This document shows, one piece after another, positions 34,122 through 44,352 of a stretch of 64,000 nt of DNA. Numbering within the stretch: the stretch's first letter is position 1; the number at the start of each line of letters is the position of its first letter. The position numbers and the translations under genes are program-made. The DNA comes from UBA3839 sp963627995. Its GTDB lineage: Bacteria > Bacteroidota > Bacteroidia > Bacteroidales > Bacteroidaceae. The stretch is from assembly GCA_963627995.1 (NCBI GenBank), contig CAVGCV010000001.1:124001-188000 (forward strand). The letters are read 5' to 3'. Under the pieces are notes generated by a model that was given only the letters and a program-made list of their open reading frames with translations, made no database searches and was not told where the DNA came from.

Positions 34122-36134
34122 ATGAGAACCAATGGATTCGCGGCGGCATCGGTGGCGGTGCTGCTGGCGTTGTCGGCGCAGGCGCAGACAACGATTTACG
34201 GCGTGAGCTCGGACGACCGCTTCAACCTCTCCTACCGCACCTACGAGCTGAACGAGGGCGACTCGGTGGTGTTCGAGCGTAGCCGCTTCATCATCGGCCA
34301 TGCCGACGGGAGCAGCGCGAGGGACACCTACGCCCGCGCCAGCTACTACACGTTCGTGCCGCCCGGCATCGGGCTCTACAAGCCGAACTACCTGCGGAGC
34401 AACGACTTCGACGACGAGGCGAGCCAATACTGCTTCCAGCGCAGCATGGAGTCGGAGCACTTCGTCCTGTTCTGGGAGAAGGGCTTCGGCAGCGACCCGA
34501 CGAAAGCCGGCGCAAGCTACCGCTTCGACCCCAAGCGCATGCTGGAGGTGGCGGAGAAATGCTACCGGGTGTACACGGAGGAGCTGGGCTTCTCGAAGCC
34601 CGGCGAGTCGAAGACGCTCGACAGCTACAAAATCATGATGTTCGCCCACTACACGACGGAGTGGATGGCCTACGGCTCGGGGCAGGACGACAAGTGCGGG
34701 ACGCTCGACGTGAACCCCTCCGCCATCAACAGCGAGTCGACCGTGGCGCATGAGATAGGCCACACGTTCCAGTACATCGTGGGCTGCGACCTGGGCCTCG
34801 ACCACGGCTGGCGCTACGGGTTCGGGGCGAACGCGTCGGGCGGGTGCGCCTGGTGGGAGAGCTGCGCGCAGTGGCAGTCCTACAAGGTCTATCCCAGCCA
34901 GAAGTTCTACAACGGCTGGGCCAGCACGGCGTTCTACTACTCCCACCTGAACCTGCTGCACGAGTACTGGCGCTACGCCAACTTCTTCGTGCAGGACTGG
35001 TGGTGCCAGGTGAACGGCCCCGACTTCATCGGCCGGATGTGGAAGGCGGCCCTCAAGCCCGAGGACCCCGTGGAGACCTACAAGCGCATGACGGGGAAGA
35101 GCCAGGACGACTTCTGCAAGGACATGTACGACTACGCCAGCCACGCCATCACGTGGGACATCGACGCCATCCGCTCGCTGGGCAAGAACTACCAGGACAA
35201 GTTCCAGGTGACGATGCACCGCTCGGCGGGCGGCTACTACGAGGTGGACTCGGCCTACTGCCCGCAGAACTACGGCTTCAACGTCCTGAAGCTGAAGACG
35301 CCCGCCGCCGGAACGGTGGTGAAGGCGACGTTCAGGGGCGAGGCAGGCGCGGCGGGCTACCGCGCCGTCAAGACCGACAAGGCGGGCTGGCGCTACGGAT
35401 TCGTGGCGCAGAAGAAGGACGGCACGTGTGCCTACGGCGAGATGCACGGGGACAAGGAAGGCGAGGCCTCGTTCGCCGTGCCCGAGAACACCGACAAGCT
35501 GTGGCTCGTGGTGCTGGGCGCGCCGACCGAGCATTGGCGGCACCCCTGGGACATGACCAACGACGAGTTCAGCGCCAGCAACACGGCCGACGACGAGCAG
35601 TGGCCCTACAAGGTGAAGTTCGAGAACACCGACTACAAGGGCACGCTCACGGCCACGACCTACACGTTCCCCGAGGACTACCAGCGGCGCGACACGCAGC
35701 TCGAGTACAACTTCGAGGTAAGCGCGGGCAAGGAGCAGGCGAGCGCCACGGCCGTCGTCGACATGGACGAGGTGTGCACGGCGCTCGGGCTGGAGGAGGC
35801 GAAGCTCAAGGCCCTGTCGCCCGGCAAGCAGACAGAGACGCTCTACGTCCGCGCCGTCCTGCCCGACGGAAGCGAGACCGACACCCGGTCGTCGGCCTAC
35901 GCCTACCTGTGGGCCTACCTCGCCGACGGCACCGTCAGCGAGGACTACACGACGAACGACTTTGCCTACTACGCCATGTGGTCGTACTACAACAGCACGC
36001 TCTACATCAGCGCCAACGGCCCGAAGCTCGAGGCGGGCAGGACCTACTCGCCCAAGTTCGCCATCTGCTACAAGCACACCGACGGCAACACCTACCGGGC
36101 GACCGTGACGGCCAACATCACCGTCACGGAGTAA
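34122..36134 (+). CDS. Exported DUF6055-like putative zinc metalloprotein
   Basis: 670 residues with a signal peptide (MRTNGFAAASVAVLLALSAQA). Residues about 100-400 contain 'HFVLFWEKGFG', as in DUF6055, and a zincin motif 'VAHEIGHTF' with His210, Glu211 and His214; the third metal ligand is not certain. 'GCAWWESCAQWQSYK' follows it. The C-terminal 150 residues form a separate beta-rich domain (possibly DUF4859-like). A surface or periplasmic metallopeptidase acting on protein or glycopeptide is inferred from the HExxH motif. Preceded by the 148-residue exported protein; a hairpin follows. Confidence 0.7.
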   Translation: MRTNGFAAASVAVLLALSAQAQTTIYGVSSDDRFNLSYRTYELNEGDSVVFERSRFIIGHADGSSARDTYARASYYTFVPPGIGLYKPNYLRSNDFDDEASQYCFQRSMESEHFVLFWEKGFGSDPTKAGASYRFDPKRMLEVAEKCYRVYTEELGFSKPGESKTLDSYKIMMFAHYTTEWMAYGSGQDDKCGTLDVNPSAINSESTVAHEIGHTFQYIVGCDLGLDHGWRYGFGANASGGCAWWESCAQWQSYKVYPSQKFYNGWASTAFYYSHLNLLHEYWRYANFFVQDWWCQVNGPDFIGRMWKAALKPEDPVETYKRMTGKSQDDFCKDMYDYASHAITWDIDAIRSLGKNYQDKFQVTMHRSAGGYYEVDSAYCPQNYGFNVLKLKTPAAGTVVKATFRGEAGAAGYRAVKTDKAGWRYGFVAQKKDGTCAYGEMHGDKEGEASFAVPENTDKLWLVVLGAPTEHWRHPWDMTNDEFSASNTADDEQWPYKVKFENTDYKGTLTATTYTFPEDYQRRDTQLEYNFEVSAGKEQASATAVVDMDEVCTALGLEEAKLKALSPGKQTETLYVRAVLPDGSETDTRSSAYAYLWAYLADGTVSEDYTTNDFAYYAMWSYYNSTLYISANGPKLEAGRTYSPKFAICYKHTDGNTYRATVTANITVTE

Positions 36135-36168
36135 GTACTGACAACTTGTCCGTCACGACTGCCGCGCA

Positions 36169-36197
36169 GACTGCCACACGGGGCGCGCGTGGCAGTC
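36169..36197 (+). terminator. Hairpin after the DUF6055 gene
   Basis: GACTGCCACACG pairs with CGCGTGGCAGTC (one mismatch), 5-nt loop, 35 nt after the stop. A second GACTGCC copy just upstream could pair alternatively. No T-run. Confidence 0.5.
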
Positions 36198-36279
36198 GTC
36201 CGTTTGTAGGCGCGCCCGTGGCACGGAGTTTGCAAAGCCTCCCTTAGAATTATTCGTTCAATTAAATCATATCACGGAA

Positions 36280-36555
36280 ATGAACATTCAACCACTTGCA
36301 GACAGAGTTCTGATTCTCCCCGCACCCGCCGAGGAGAAGACAGTAGGCGGTATCATCATCCCCGATACCGCGAAGGAGAAGCCGCTCCAGGGCGAGGTCG
36401 TCGCCGCAGGCAAAGGCTCGAAAGACGAAGAGATGGTGCTCAAGGTAGGCGACAAGGTGCTTTACGGCAAGTATGCCGGCACGGAGCTCGAGTACGAGGG
36501 CACGAAATACCTCATCATGCGCCAGAGCGACGTGCTGGCCGTGCTGGGCAAGTAA
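36280..36555 (+). CDS. groES: Co-chaperonin GroES
   Basis: 91 residues. 'IQPLADRVLILPAPAEEKTVGGIIIPDTAKEKP' includes the mobile loop (EEKTVGGIIIP) that docks onto GroEL, and 'GDKVLYGKYAGTELEYEGTKYLIMRQSDVLAVLG' is the typical C-terminal part. It caps the GroEL cavity. groEL follows after 46 nt. No CIRCE element (TTAGCACTC-N9-GAGTGCTAA) is visible in the 145-bp upstream gap, and no exact TAnnTTTG box was found there, so its heat-shock control is unclear. Confidence 0.97.
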   Translation: MNIQPLADRVLILPAPAEEKTVGGIIIPDTAKEKPLQGEVVAAGKGSKDEEMVLKVGDKVLYGKYAGTELEYEGTKYLIMRQSDVLAVLGK

Positions 36556-36601
36556 TGCGACAGAATTTTTGAAAAGACAGAACCATTAAACCTTTGAAAC
36601 C

Positions 36602-38233
<1,632 letters not shown>

Positions 38234-38289
38234 TCCGCTGCGGGAGAACCGCAAGGAAACCCCGGCAAGTGTAGAACTTAACGCAAGAA

Positions 38290-38343
38290 CGTCCGGCGCT
38301 TGGCGCGCGGAGGCGAAGAGCCTGCCGCGCCAGGCGCCGGACG
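38290..38343 (+). terminator. Hairpin after groEL
   Basis: An 18-bp stem (38290-38307 with 38326-38343) with one G-T wobble and an 18-nt loop, 57 nt after the groEL stop and 11 nt before the sufE start. It probably separates groESL from sufE, although it has only a short T-run. Confidence 0.65.
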
Positions 38344-38354
38344 CGTTTCCACCC

Positions 38355-38786
38355 ATGACCATCGAAGAAACCCAGCAGCAGGTCGTCGAGGAGTTCAGCG
38401 ACTACGACGACTGGATGGACCGCTACCAGCTGCTCATCGACATCGGCAACGAGCAGCAGCCCCTTCCCGAACAGTACAAGACGGAGAGCAACCTCATCGA
38501 CGGCTGCCAGAGCCGCGTGTGGCTCCACGCCGAGCTCACCCCCGGGGGGCAGGTGCGGTTCGAGGCCGAGAGCGACGCGCTCATCGTGAAGGGCATCGTC
38601 ACCCTCCTCATCCGCGTGCTCGGCGGGCACACGCCCGACGAAATCCTCGCCGCCGACCTCCACTTCATCGACGACATCGGCCTGAAGGAGCACCTGTCGC
38701 CCACGCGGAGCAACGGCCTGCTCGCCATGCTCAAGCAGATGCGGCTCTACGCCCTGGCGTTCAAGGCCAAGGCGGCCAACGCCTAA
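38355..38786 (+). CDS. sufE: Cysteine desulfuration protein SufE
   Basis: 143 residues, normal size. The sulfur-accepting Cys51 is in the conserved 'NLIDGCQSRVWL', followed by 'DALIVKGIVTLLIRVLGGHTPDEI' and 'HLSPTRSNGLLAMLKQM', all family hallmarks. SufE takes persulfide from SufS and passes it to the SufBCD scaffold for Fe-S assembly. No other suf gene is close. A terminator hairpin follows at 38808. Confidence 0.95.
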   Translation: MTIEETQQQVVEEFSDYDDWMDRYQLLIDIGNEQQPLPEQYKTESNLIDGCQSRVWLHAELTPGGQVRFEAESDALIVKGIVTLLIRVLGGHTPDEILAADLHFIDDIGLKEHLSPTRSNGLLAMLKQMRLYALAFKAKAANA

Positions 38787-38807
38787 GGCGGACACCCGCG
38801 GCGAATC

Positions 38808-38850
38808 GAGTGGGAGGCAAGCACCAGCCATCGGCGCTTGCCTCCCACTC
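38808..38850 (+). terminator. Hairpin after sufE
   Basis: A perfect 15-bp stem GAGTGGGAGGCAAGC (38808-38822) with its complement (38836-38850), 13-nt loop, 21 nt after the stop. Confidence 0.75.
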
Positions 38851-38867
38851 TCGCTTCTGCCGGCGGA

Positions 38868-38966
38868 AAGAAAAAAAAGACGGGCCTCATTCCCATGAAG
38901 CCCGCCCCCAAATTCCTAACTAACTACATTCTCAACGAATGGTCGATACTCGTCAGACTGCCCGCG
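38868..38966 (-). ncRNA. Candidate small RNA or antisense transcript ending in a terminator
   Basis: On the minus strand CGGGCTTCA and TGAGGCCCG form a stem-loop (38904-38881; one internal mismatch) followed by TCTTTTTTTT, a textbook intrinsic terminator. No minus-strand gene lies upstream of it to need one. About 70 bp upstream, AACCTTTG (38978-38971) is one base from a -7 box, which would give an RNA of about 95 nt. Only the terminator is clear; the promoter is weak and no conservation was checked. Confidence 0.35.
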
Positions 38967-39008
38967 CGCCCAAAGGTTTAACCGCCGGCGCGCACTCCCC
39001 CCGGCCGG

Positions 39009-39040
39009 TTTGGCAGACTGCGGCAAAAAACGTACTTTTG
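39009..39040 (+). promoter_or_regulatory. Promoter of the glycosyltransferase gene
   Basis: TTTG (39009-39012), 20-bp spacer, TACTTTTG (39033-39040), 27 nt before the start codon. Full consensus match. Confidence 0.7.
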
Positions 39041-39067
39041 CACCCACCCAACCCTAACCACCGCGCC

Positions 39068-40213
39068 ATGTACATCGGCTTCGAGGCGAAACGCCTCTTC
39101 AACAACTACACCGGGCTCGGCAACTACAGCCGCACCACCATCGACATCCTCCTGCGCAACGACCCCGAGCTGCGATGCGCGCTCTTCACCCCGCGCGCCC
39201 GCGACAACGCCGCCACGCGCCGCTTCCTCACCTCGCCCCGCTGCCAGCTCCGCCTCCCCGGCTCCACCTTCCTGCCCCCGAGCCTGTGGCGCACCTTCGC
39301 CGCAGCCGCCGACGTGCAGCGCAGCGGCGTGTCCCTCTTCCACGGGCTGAGCAACGAGCTGCCCGCCGGCCTCGGGCGGCGCGGCGTGCCCACCCTCGTC
39401 ACCATCCACGACGTGGCCTTCCGCACCTTCACCCAGATGTACCGCTGGCACGACCGCGTCATCTACGACCGCAAGTGGCACTACGCCTGCCACCACGCCG
39501 ACCACATCGTGGCCGTCAGCCACGCCACGCGCCGCGACGTGCTGCGCTTCTACGGCGTTGACGAGGCGCGCGTCAGCGTCGTCTACCAGCCCGTGCAGGA
39601 CTGCTTCTACACGCCCCTCGCCCCCGCCCAGGCGCGCCGCCTCGCCCGCGAGGCCGTGCCGGGGCTGCCCGCCGACTACATGCTCTACGTGGGCTCCGTG
39701 AACAGCCGCAAGAACCTCCTCGGCGTGGCCCAGGCCATGGAGCTGCTCCCCCCCTCGCTCCGCATCCCCCTCGTCGTGGTGGGCGGCGGCGGAAGCTACA
39801 AGCGCGAGGTGCGCCAGTACGTCGCCGCGCGCGGACTCGACCCGCTCTTCCTCTTCGCCCCGCCCGTGGAGAGCGCCCCCCTGCTCCAGGGTCTCTACGC
39901 CAGCGCGCGCCTGTTCGTCTACCCCTCCTTCTACGAGGGTTTCGGCCTTCCCGTCGTCGAGGCCGCCCTCCAGGGGTGTCCCGTCGTCGCCAGCAGCGTG
40001 TCGTCGCTGCCCGAGGCCGCCGGGCCCTCCGCCCTCCTGCCCGACCCCTCCTCCGCCGACGACATCGCCCACGCGCTCGAGCGCGCCCTGACCGACTCAG
40101 GCCTGCGCGCCGCCATGGGCCGCGAGGGCGAGGCCTACGCGCGCCGGATGTTCGACCCCGACGCCATCGCCCGGCAGCTCCTCCGCCTCTACCGCGCCCA
40201 CGCGGCGCAGTAG
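39068..40213 (+). CDS. Glycosyltransferase family 4 protein
   Basis: 381 residues from the ATG at 39068, preferred because it follows a full promoter and begins the family pattern 'MYIGFEAKRLFNNYTGLGNYSR'. GT-B fold features: 'VAVSHATRRDVLRFYGV', 'YMLYVGSVNSRKNLLGVAQAM' (nucleotide-sugar site) and 'YPSFYEGFGLPVVEAALQGCP' with the EX7E motif. It transfers a sugar from an NDP-sugar to a surface glycan precursor. No other polysaccharide genes are adjacent, so the product is unknown. Top-strand composition is unusually C-rich compared with neighbours. Confidence 0.9.
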   Translation: MYIGFEAKRLFNNYTGLGNYSRTTIDILLRNDPELRCALFTPRARDNAATRRFLTSPRCQLRLPGSTFLPPSLWRTFAAAADVQRSGVSLFHGLSNELPAGLGRRGVPTLVTIHDVAFRTFTQMYRWHDRVIYDRKWHYACHHADHIVAVSHATRRDVLRFYGVDEARVSVVYQPVQDCFYTPLAPAQARRLAREAVPGLPADYMLYVGSVNSRKNLLGVAQAMELLPPSLRIPLVVVGGGGSYKREVRQYVAARGLDPLFLFAPPVESAPLLQGLYASARLFVYPSFYEGFGLPVVEAALQGCPVVASSVSSLPEAAGPSALLPDPSSADDIAHALERALTDSGLRAAMGREGEAYARRMFDPDAIARQLLRLYRAHAAQ

Positions 40214-40287
40214 GGCGCGGCGGAAACCGCGCAGCGGATGTTCCCGCGCCGCGCCGCGGGACGGGTGGCGGCGCGCCCGGAAAAAAT

Positions 40288-40347
40288 TTCCAAGTACTTG
40301 GAAGAAAAATTCCAAGTACTTGGAAAAATACCTCCAAGTACTTGGAA
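40288..40347. repeat. Phased palindrome array R6 (three cores, different sequence, 22-bp pitch)
   Basis: The 16-bp palindrome TTCCAAGTACTTGGAA occurs at 40288-40303 and 40310-40325, and with one end change (CTCCAAGTACTTGGAA) at 40332-40347. Centres are exactly 22 bp apart; spacers are GAAAAA and AAATAC. It lies between the convergent ends of the glycosyltransferase and CvfB-like genes. The core is unrelated to that of R1-R5 but the pitch is the same. Confidence 0.9.
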
Positions 40348-40436
40348 ATTCTGCGGCTGCGCGCCGGCGCGGAAGTGCCTGTGCGCCAGCGGCCGATGGA
40401 CGCCGCGCCGGCTCGCGGATCGCTGCGCGCCGGGGG

Positions 40437-41312
40437 TCAGTCCTCCGTGCCGGCTGCGCGCCCGTGGTCGGTGAGGCGGACGCCGTCGGGACCCAGCTCG
40501 ATGTAGCGCCGCTTGTAGAGGTCGCCCACGGCGCGCTTGAACGTCTTCTTGCTCACGCCGAAAGCGGCGTAGATGTCGGCGGCGTCGGACTTGTCGTGCA
40601 GCGCGACGCGGCCGTCGGGCGAGCCGAGGAGCGCGTCGAGCAGGTGGCGGCTGAAGTCGCCTACGCGCTCGCGCCCCGTGGCGGTCTGGAGCATGAGGTC
40701 AATCTTGCCGTCGGGGCGCACCTGCTTGACGTAGGCGGTGAGGCGGTCGCCCACGCGGAGGGGGCGGAACAGCTCGTTGTCGAAGAGCATGCCCTCGTGG
40801 CGGTTGTCGACGACGACTTTCATGCCGAGGTCGGTGCGGTGCAGCGCGAGCGCGTCGACCGCGTCGCCCGGCGCGTAGCCGGGGGCGTCGCCGGTGAGGA
40901 ACTTCTCGACCTTGGCGGAGGCGACGATGCGGTAGGTGAGGCGGTCGATGTAGCAGTAGACGACGTAGCGCTTGCCGCGCTCCATGGGGCGCCGCTGCTC
41001 GCCGAAGGGGCAGAAGAGGTCCTTCATGAGCCCCCAGTCGAGGAACGCGCCGTGCTCGTTGGTCCACTTCACCTCCAGGTACGCCGCCTCGTTCACCTGC
41101 ACGAGGGGCGTTTCGGTGGTGGCGACGAGGCGCTCCTCGTTGTCGAGGTAGAGGAACACGTCGAGCGTGTCGCCTGGGCGCGTGCCCTCCGGCACGTAGC
41201 GGCGCGGCAGCAGCACGCCGCCTATCTCGCCGGCGTCGAGGTAGATGCCGAAGTCAACTTCGCGCAGCACTTCGAGGCGGTTGCGCCGGCCGAGTCGGAT
41301 GGTCTGTTCCAT
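40437..41312 (-). CDS. CvfB-like S1 RNA-binding protein
   Basis: 291 residues. The N-terminal S1-like segment 'NRLEVLREVDFGIYLDAGEIGGVLLPRRY' and the repeated OB-type units ('GAFLDWGLMKDLFCPFGEQ', 'GMLFDNELFRPLRVGDRLTAYV') fit the CvfB/YitL family, which ends with a winged helix ('AADIYAAFGVSKKTFKRAVGDLYKRRYIEL'). CvfB proteins bind RNA and influence virulence or stress genes in Firmicutes; the target here is unknown. Last gene of the antiporter-lolD-cvfB unit, 12 nt after lolD. Confidence 0.85.
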   Translation of the reverse strand: MEQTIRLGRRNRLEVLREVDFGIYLDAGEIGGVLLPRRYVPEGTRPGDTLDVFLYLDNEERLVATTETPLVQVNEAAYLEVKWTNEHGAFLDWGLMKDLFCPFGEQRRPMERGKRYVVYCYIDRLTYRIVASAKVEKFLTGDAPGYAPGDAVDALALHRTDLGMKVVVDNRHEGMLFDNELFRPLRVGDRLTAYVKQVRPDGKIDLMLQTATGRERVGDFSRHLLDALLGSPDGRVALHDKSDAADIYAAFGVSKKTFKRAVGDLYKRRYIELGPDGVRLTDHGRAAGTED

Positions 41313-41324
41313 GTGTCTTTTTTT

Positions 41325-42020
41325 TCAGTCGTTTGTGGTGTTGCCGGGCGCGTGGGGCGCGGCGTCCCCGCCCTCAATCTGTCCGTCGCGCAGGCGGATG
41401 GTGCGGTCGGTTTGCGCGGCGAGCTGCTCGTCGTGGGTGACGATGACGAACGTTTGTCCGAGCCGGTCGCGGAGGTCGAAGAAGAGCTGGTGCAGCTCGG
41501 CCTTGTTGCGCGTGTCGAGGCTTCCCGACGGCTCGTCGGCCAGGACGACGGCGGGGCGGTTCATGAGTGCGCGCGCCACGGCCACGCGCTGCGCCTCGCC
41601 GCCGGAGAGCTGGGCGGGCTTGTGGGCGGCGCGGCCGGCCAGTCCGAGCATGCGCAGCAGCTCGGCGGCGCGCTCGCGGCTGGCGCGCTGCGGCTGCCGT
41701 CCGATGAGGGCGGGAATCATGACGTTCTCGAGGGCGGTGAACTCGGGCAGGAGCTGGTGGAACTGGAAGACGAAGCCGATGTGCCGGTTGCGGAAGCGCG
41801 CGGTGGCGCGCGCGGAGAGGCGCGTCACGTCGGTGCCGTCGATGCGGACGGTGCCGCTGTCGGGCGCGTCGAGCGTGCCCATGACTTGCAGGAGGGTGGT
41901 CTTGCCCGCGCCGCTGGGGCCTACGATGCTGACGACCTCGCCGCGCGCGATGCGGAGGTCGATGCCGCGCAGCACGCGGAGCGGGCCGAAGCTCTTGGTG
42001 ATTTGGCTGAGTTGGATCAT
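41325..42020 (-). CDS. lolD: ABC transporter ATP-binding protein of the LolD/MacB type
   Basis: 231 residues: Walker A 'GPSGAGKTTLLQ', Q-loop 'FVFQFHQLLPEFTALENVMIP', signature 'LSGGEAQRVAVARAL', Walker B 'PAVVLADEPSGSLD', switch His in 'TFVIVTHD'. The 'FHQLLPEFTALENV' region is characteristic of LolD, which powers release of lipoproteins from the inner membrane. The permease subunit is not adjacent, as is common in Bacteroidota. 21 nt after the antiporter gene. Confidence 0.85.
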   Translation of the reverse strand: MIQLSQITKSFGPLRVLRGIDLRIARGEVVSIVGPSGAGKTTLLQVMGTLDAPDSGTVRIDGTDVTRLSARATARFRNRHIGFVFQFHQLLPEFTALENVMIPALIGRQPQRASRERAAELLRMLGLAGRAAHKPAQLSGGEAQRVAVARALMNRPAVVLADEPSGSLDTRNKAELHQLFFDLRDRLGQTFVIVTHDEQLAAQTDRTIRLRDGQIEGGDAAPHAPGNTTND

Positions 42021-42041
42021 GGGGGAGGGGGGATGTGCGCG

Positions 42042-44180
42042 TCAGCCGATGCGGGCCATCCACTTGGACAGCCATGCGCTGGCGCGCGAGGTGTGTGGGA
42101 GCTCGCGTCCCCGGGGCTCGGAGAACGTGGGCGTGTCGGTGGCGCCGCCCTCCTGGTCGGGGATGACGATGAGCAGGCTGCGGCCGTCGAGCCGCCGCAC
42201 GATGTCGCCCTGCGACTTCTCCATGCGGCGGTCGTAGCTGATGGTGCCGCGGCGCGCGCCGACGAGGACGACGAGGTGGTCGGGGGCGGTGTCGGGGATG
42301 AGTTCGTCGAGGAGGGTCTCCGCGTCGGCCGTCTTGTACTCGTCGCGCACGAGGGGGTGGAAGTGCGCCATGTAGGCCTGGATGAGGGGGGCGGTGTCGG
42401 CGTGGGCGTGGAAGGCCACGCGGCAGCCTATCTCGAGGGCGAGGCGCGCCACGCGCTCCACCCAGCGGTAGAAGCCGGTCTCGAACTGGGCGTTGGGCGG
42501 CACGGCCACGACGATGCGGCGGACGGTGTTGATGGGGACGGTGAAGTCGGCGATGATGACCTGTCGCTCGATGCGCTCGATGAGCCCCTGCGCGAGGCGG
42601 CCGAGGAGGGAGCTGTCGCCGGGCTGCCGGTGGTGGAGGCCGACGACGAGCTCGGAGGCGTCGTTCTCGCGGAACGCGTGGACCACGCCGTTGACGAAGT
42701 TCACGGCCAGGCGGCTCTGCGCCTGTATCTTCACGTCGGCGGCCGCGCCCACGCGCACGGCCAGGGCCAGGCACTCGCGGCTGCGCCGCTGGAGGACGCC
42801 GGTGGTGTCGTCGTCGTTGACCACGTTGAGGCAGATGAGCCCCCGGTTGAGCCGCGGGTTGCGCATCATGATGGCCGCCTGCACGAGGGCGGGTATCTTC
42901 TCGTCGTCGTTGATGGGGACGAGTATCTTCTCGTCGTCGCCCGTGCGCCGCTCGGCCTCGGTGGGGGCGGCCTCCTGCTCGAGCTTCAGCATGCGCGCGG
43001 CCTGGTCGGTGGCGATGGAGCTGATGACGCAGGAGAGGAGAATCATCACGACCACGCCGTCGAGCACGGCGTTGTCCATGAGCGGCACGCCCGGGGCGGT
43101 CTCGATGGACGCGCCCACCATGACGATGGCGATGGCGCCGGCGGCGTGGGCCTCGGTCAGCCCGAACATCATCAGCCCGCCCGCGCGGCTCATGCCGAAG
43201 GCGCGGCGCGCGATGAGGGCGGCGGCGTACTTGGTGAGCGTGCCCACCACGAGCATGACGGCCACGGCGGCCAGCGCGGCGGGACTGGTGAAGAGGGGGC
43301 GCAGGTTGACGAGCATGCCCACGCCTATCAGGAAGTAGGGGATGAAGAGGGCGTTGCCGACGAACTCGACGCGGTTCATCAGCGGGGCCGACTTGGGGAT
43401 GAAGCGGTTGAACACCAGTCCCGCGAGGAACGCGCCGAGGATGCCGTCGATGCCGGCGGCCTCGGCGGCGACGGCGGCCAGGAAAATCATGGCGATGACG
43501 AAGATGTACTGCATCACGGGGTCGGAGTACTTGCGGAAGAACCGCCGGATGACCTTCGGGAACAGCAGGAAGAGGACGGCCACGAAGAGGGCGAACTTGG
43601 CGGCGAAGAGCAGCCAGAACCACGCGCCGCCCTGCCCCGCGACGCTGCTGGTGAGCACGGCCAGCACGAGCAGGGCGAACAGCAGGGCCACCATCGTGGC
43701 CGCCACGGCCACGGAGACGCTGCGGTTGCGCGACAGGCCGTAGCGCGCGACGATGGGGTAGGAGACCAGCGTGTGGGAGGCGAGGATGCAGGCCAGCAGC
43801 AGCGACGCCTCGGCGCTGTAGCGGAGCATCCAGCGGCCGGCCGCGAAGCCGGCCGCGAAGGGGACCAGCGCGGTGAGCGCGCCGAAGGCCAGGCTCATGC
43901 GCCGGTTCTGGCGCAGCCCCTGGAGGTTCATCTCCAGCCCCGCGAGGAACATGATGTAGTAGATGCCCACCTGCCCGAAGAGCTCGAAGCTGTCGTTGCG
44001 CTCGAGCAGGTTGAACCCGTGCTCGCCGATGAGCACGCCCGCCAGGATCATCCCTATGAGGTGTGGGATGCGCAGCTTGGCCAGCGCCATGGGGGCGAGC
44101 AGGATGACGCACAGGACGATGAGGAACACCCACGTGTGGTCGGTGATGGGCAGGCTGAGGTATCGGGTGAGGGAGTCCAT
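42042..44180 (-). CDS. Cation:proton antiporter (CPA2/Kef type) with C-terminal UspA-like domain
   Basis: 712 residues from the ATG at 44180 (later than the longest open frame, because upstream codons overlap the promoter). About 12 transmembrane helices span residues 15-410, with CPA2-type segments 'LIGMILAGVLIGEHGF', 'GIDGILGAFLAGLVFNRFIP' and 'GLTEAHAAGAIAIVMVG'. The soluble C-terminal half (about 430-700, 'KILVPINDDEKIPALVQAA') resembles paired universal-stress-protein folds rather than RCK/TrkA-N. It probably exchanges K+ or Na+ for H+. First gene of the unit with lolD. Confidence 0.88.
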   Translation of the reverse strand: MDSLTRYLSLPITDHTWVFLIVLCVILLAPMALAKLRIPHLIGMILAGVLIGEHGFNLLERNDSFELFGQVGIYYIMFLAGLEMNLQGLRQNRRMSLAFGALTALVPFAAGFAAGRWMLRYSAEASLLLACILASHTLVSYPIVARYGLSRNRSVSVAVAATMVALLFALLVLAVLTSSVAGQGGAWFWLLFAAKFALFVAVLFLLFPKVIRRFFRKYSDPVMQYIFVIAMIFLAAVAAEAAGIDGILGAFLAGLVFNRFIPKSAPLMNRVEFVGNALFIPYFLIGVGMLVNLRPLFTSPAALAAVAVMLVVGTLTKYAAALIARRAFGMSRAGGLMMFGLTEAHAAGAIAIVMVGASIETAPGVPLMDNAVLDGVVVMILLSCVISSIATDQAARMLKLEQEAAPTEAERRTGDDEKILVPINDDEKIPALVQAAIMMRNPRLNRGLICLNVVNDDDTTGVLQRRSRECLALAVRVGAAADVKIQAQSRLAVNFVNGVVHAFRENDASELVVGLHHRQPGDSSLLGRLAQGLIERIERQVIIADFTVPINTVRRIVVAVPPNAQFETGFYRWVERVARLALEIGCRVAFHAHADTAPLIQAYMAHFHPLVRDEYKTADAETLLDELIPDTAPDHLVVLVGARRGTISYDRRMEKSQGDIVRRLDGRSLLIVIPDQEGGATDTPTFSEPRGRELPHTSRASAWLSKWMARIG

Positions 44181-44243
44181 GCGTGGTGGGCCGGGGTTGG
44201 CGATTCTCCGGCGCGGCGTGTCGTTTTCACGCCAAAAGCCCTG

Positions 44244-44251
44244 CAAAGGTA
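44244..44251 (-). promoter_or_regulatory. Promoter of the antiporter operon (-7 element)
   Basis: Minus-strand TACCTTTG, 64 nt before the start; divergent from the asd promoter 43 bp away. Confidence 0.6.
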
Positions 44252-44293
44252 GCGAAAAGTTGCGGTTCGGTGGGCTAACTCGCTGAAAAGTTG

Positions 44294-44301
44294 TATTTTT
44301 G
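44294..44301 (+). promoter_or_regulatory. asd promoter (-7 element)
   Basis: TATTTTTG, exact TAnnTTTG match, 51 nt before the start codon; no clear -33 TTTG. Confidence 0.55.
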
Positions 44302-44352
44302 CGCAGTTTTTGAAGAAAATGTACTACGTCACCCAAAAATCTTTAAGGTAAA

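Noticed and set aside
36135..36279. CIRCE heat-shock operator before groES
   Set aside because: The TTAGCACTC-N9-GAGTGCTAA pattern is absent; only a terminator-like hairpin was found.
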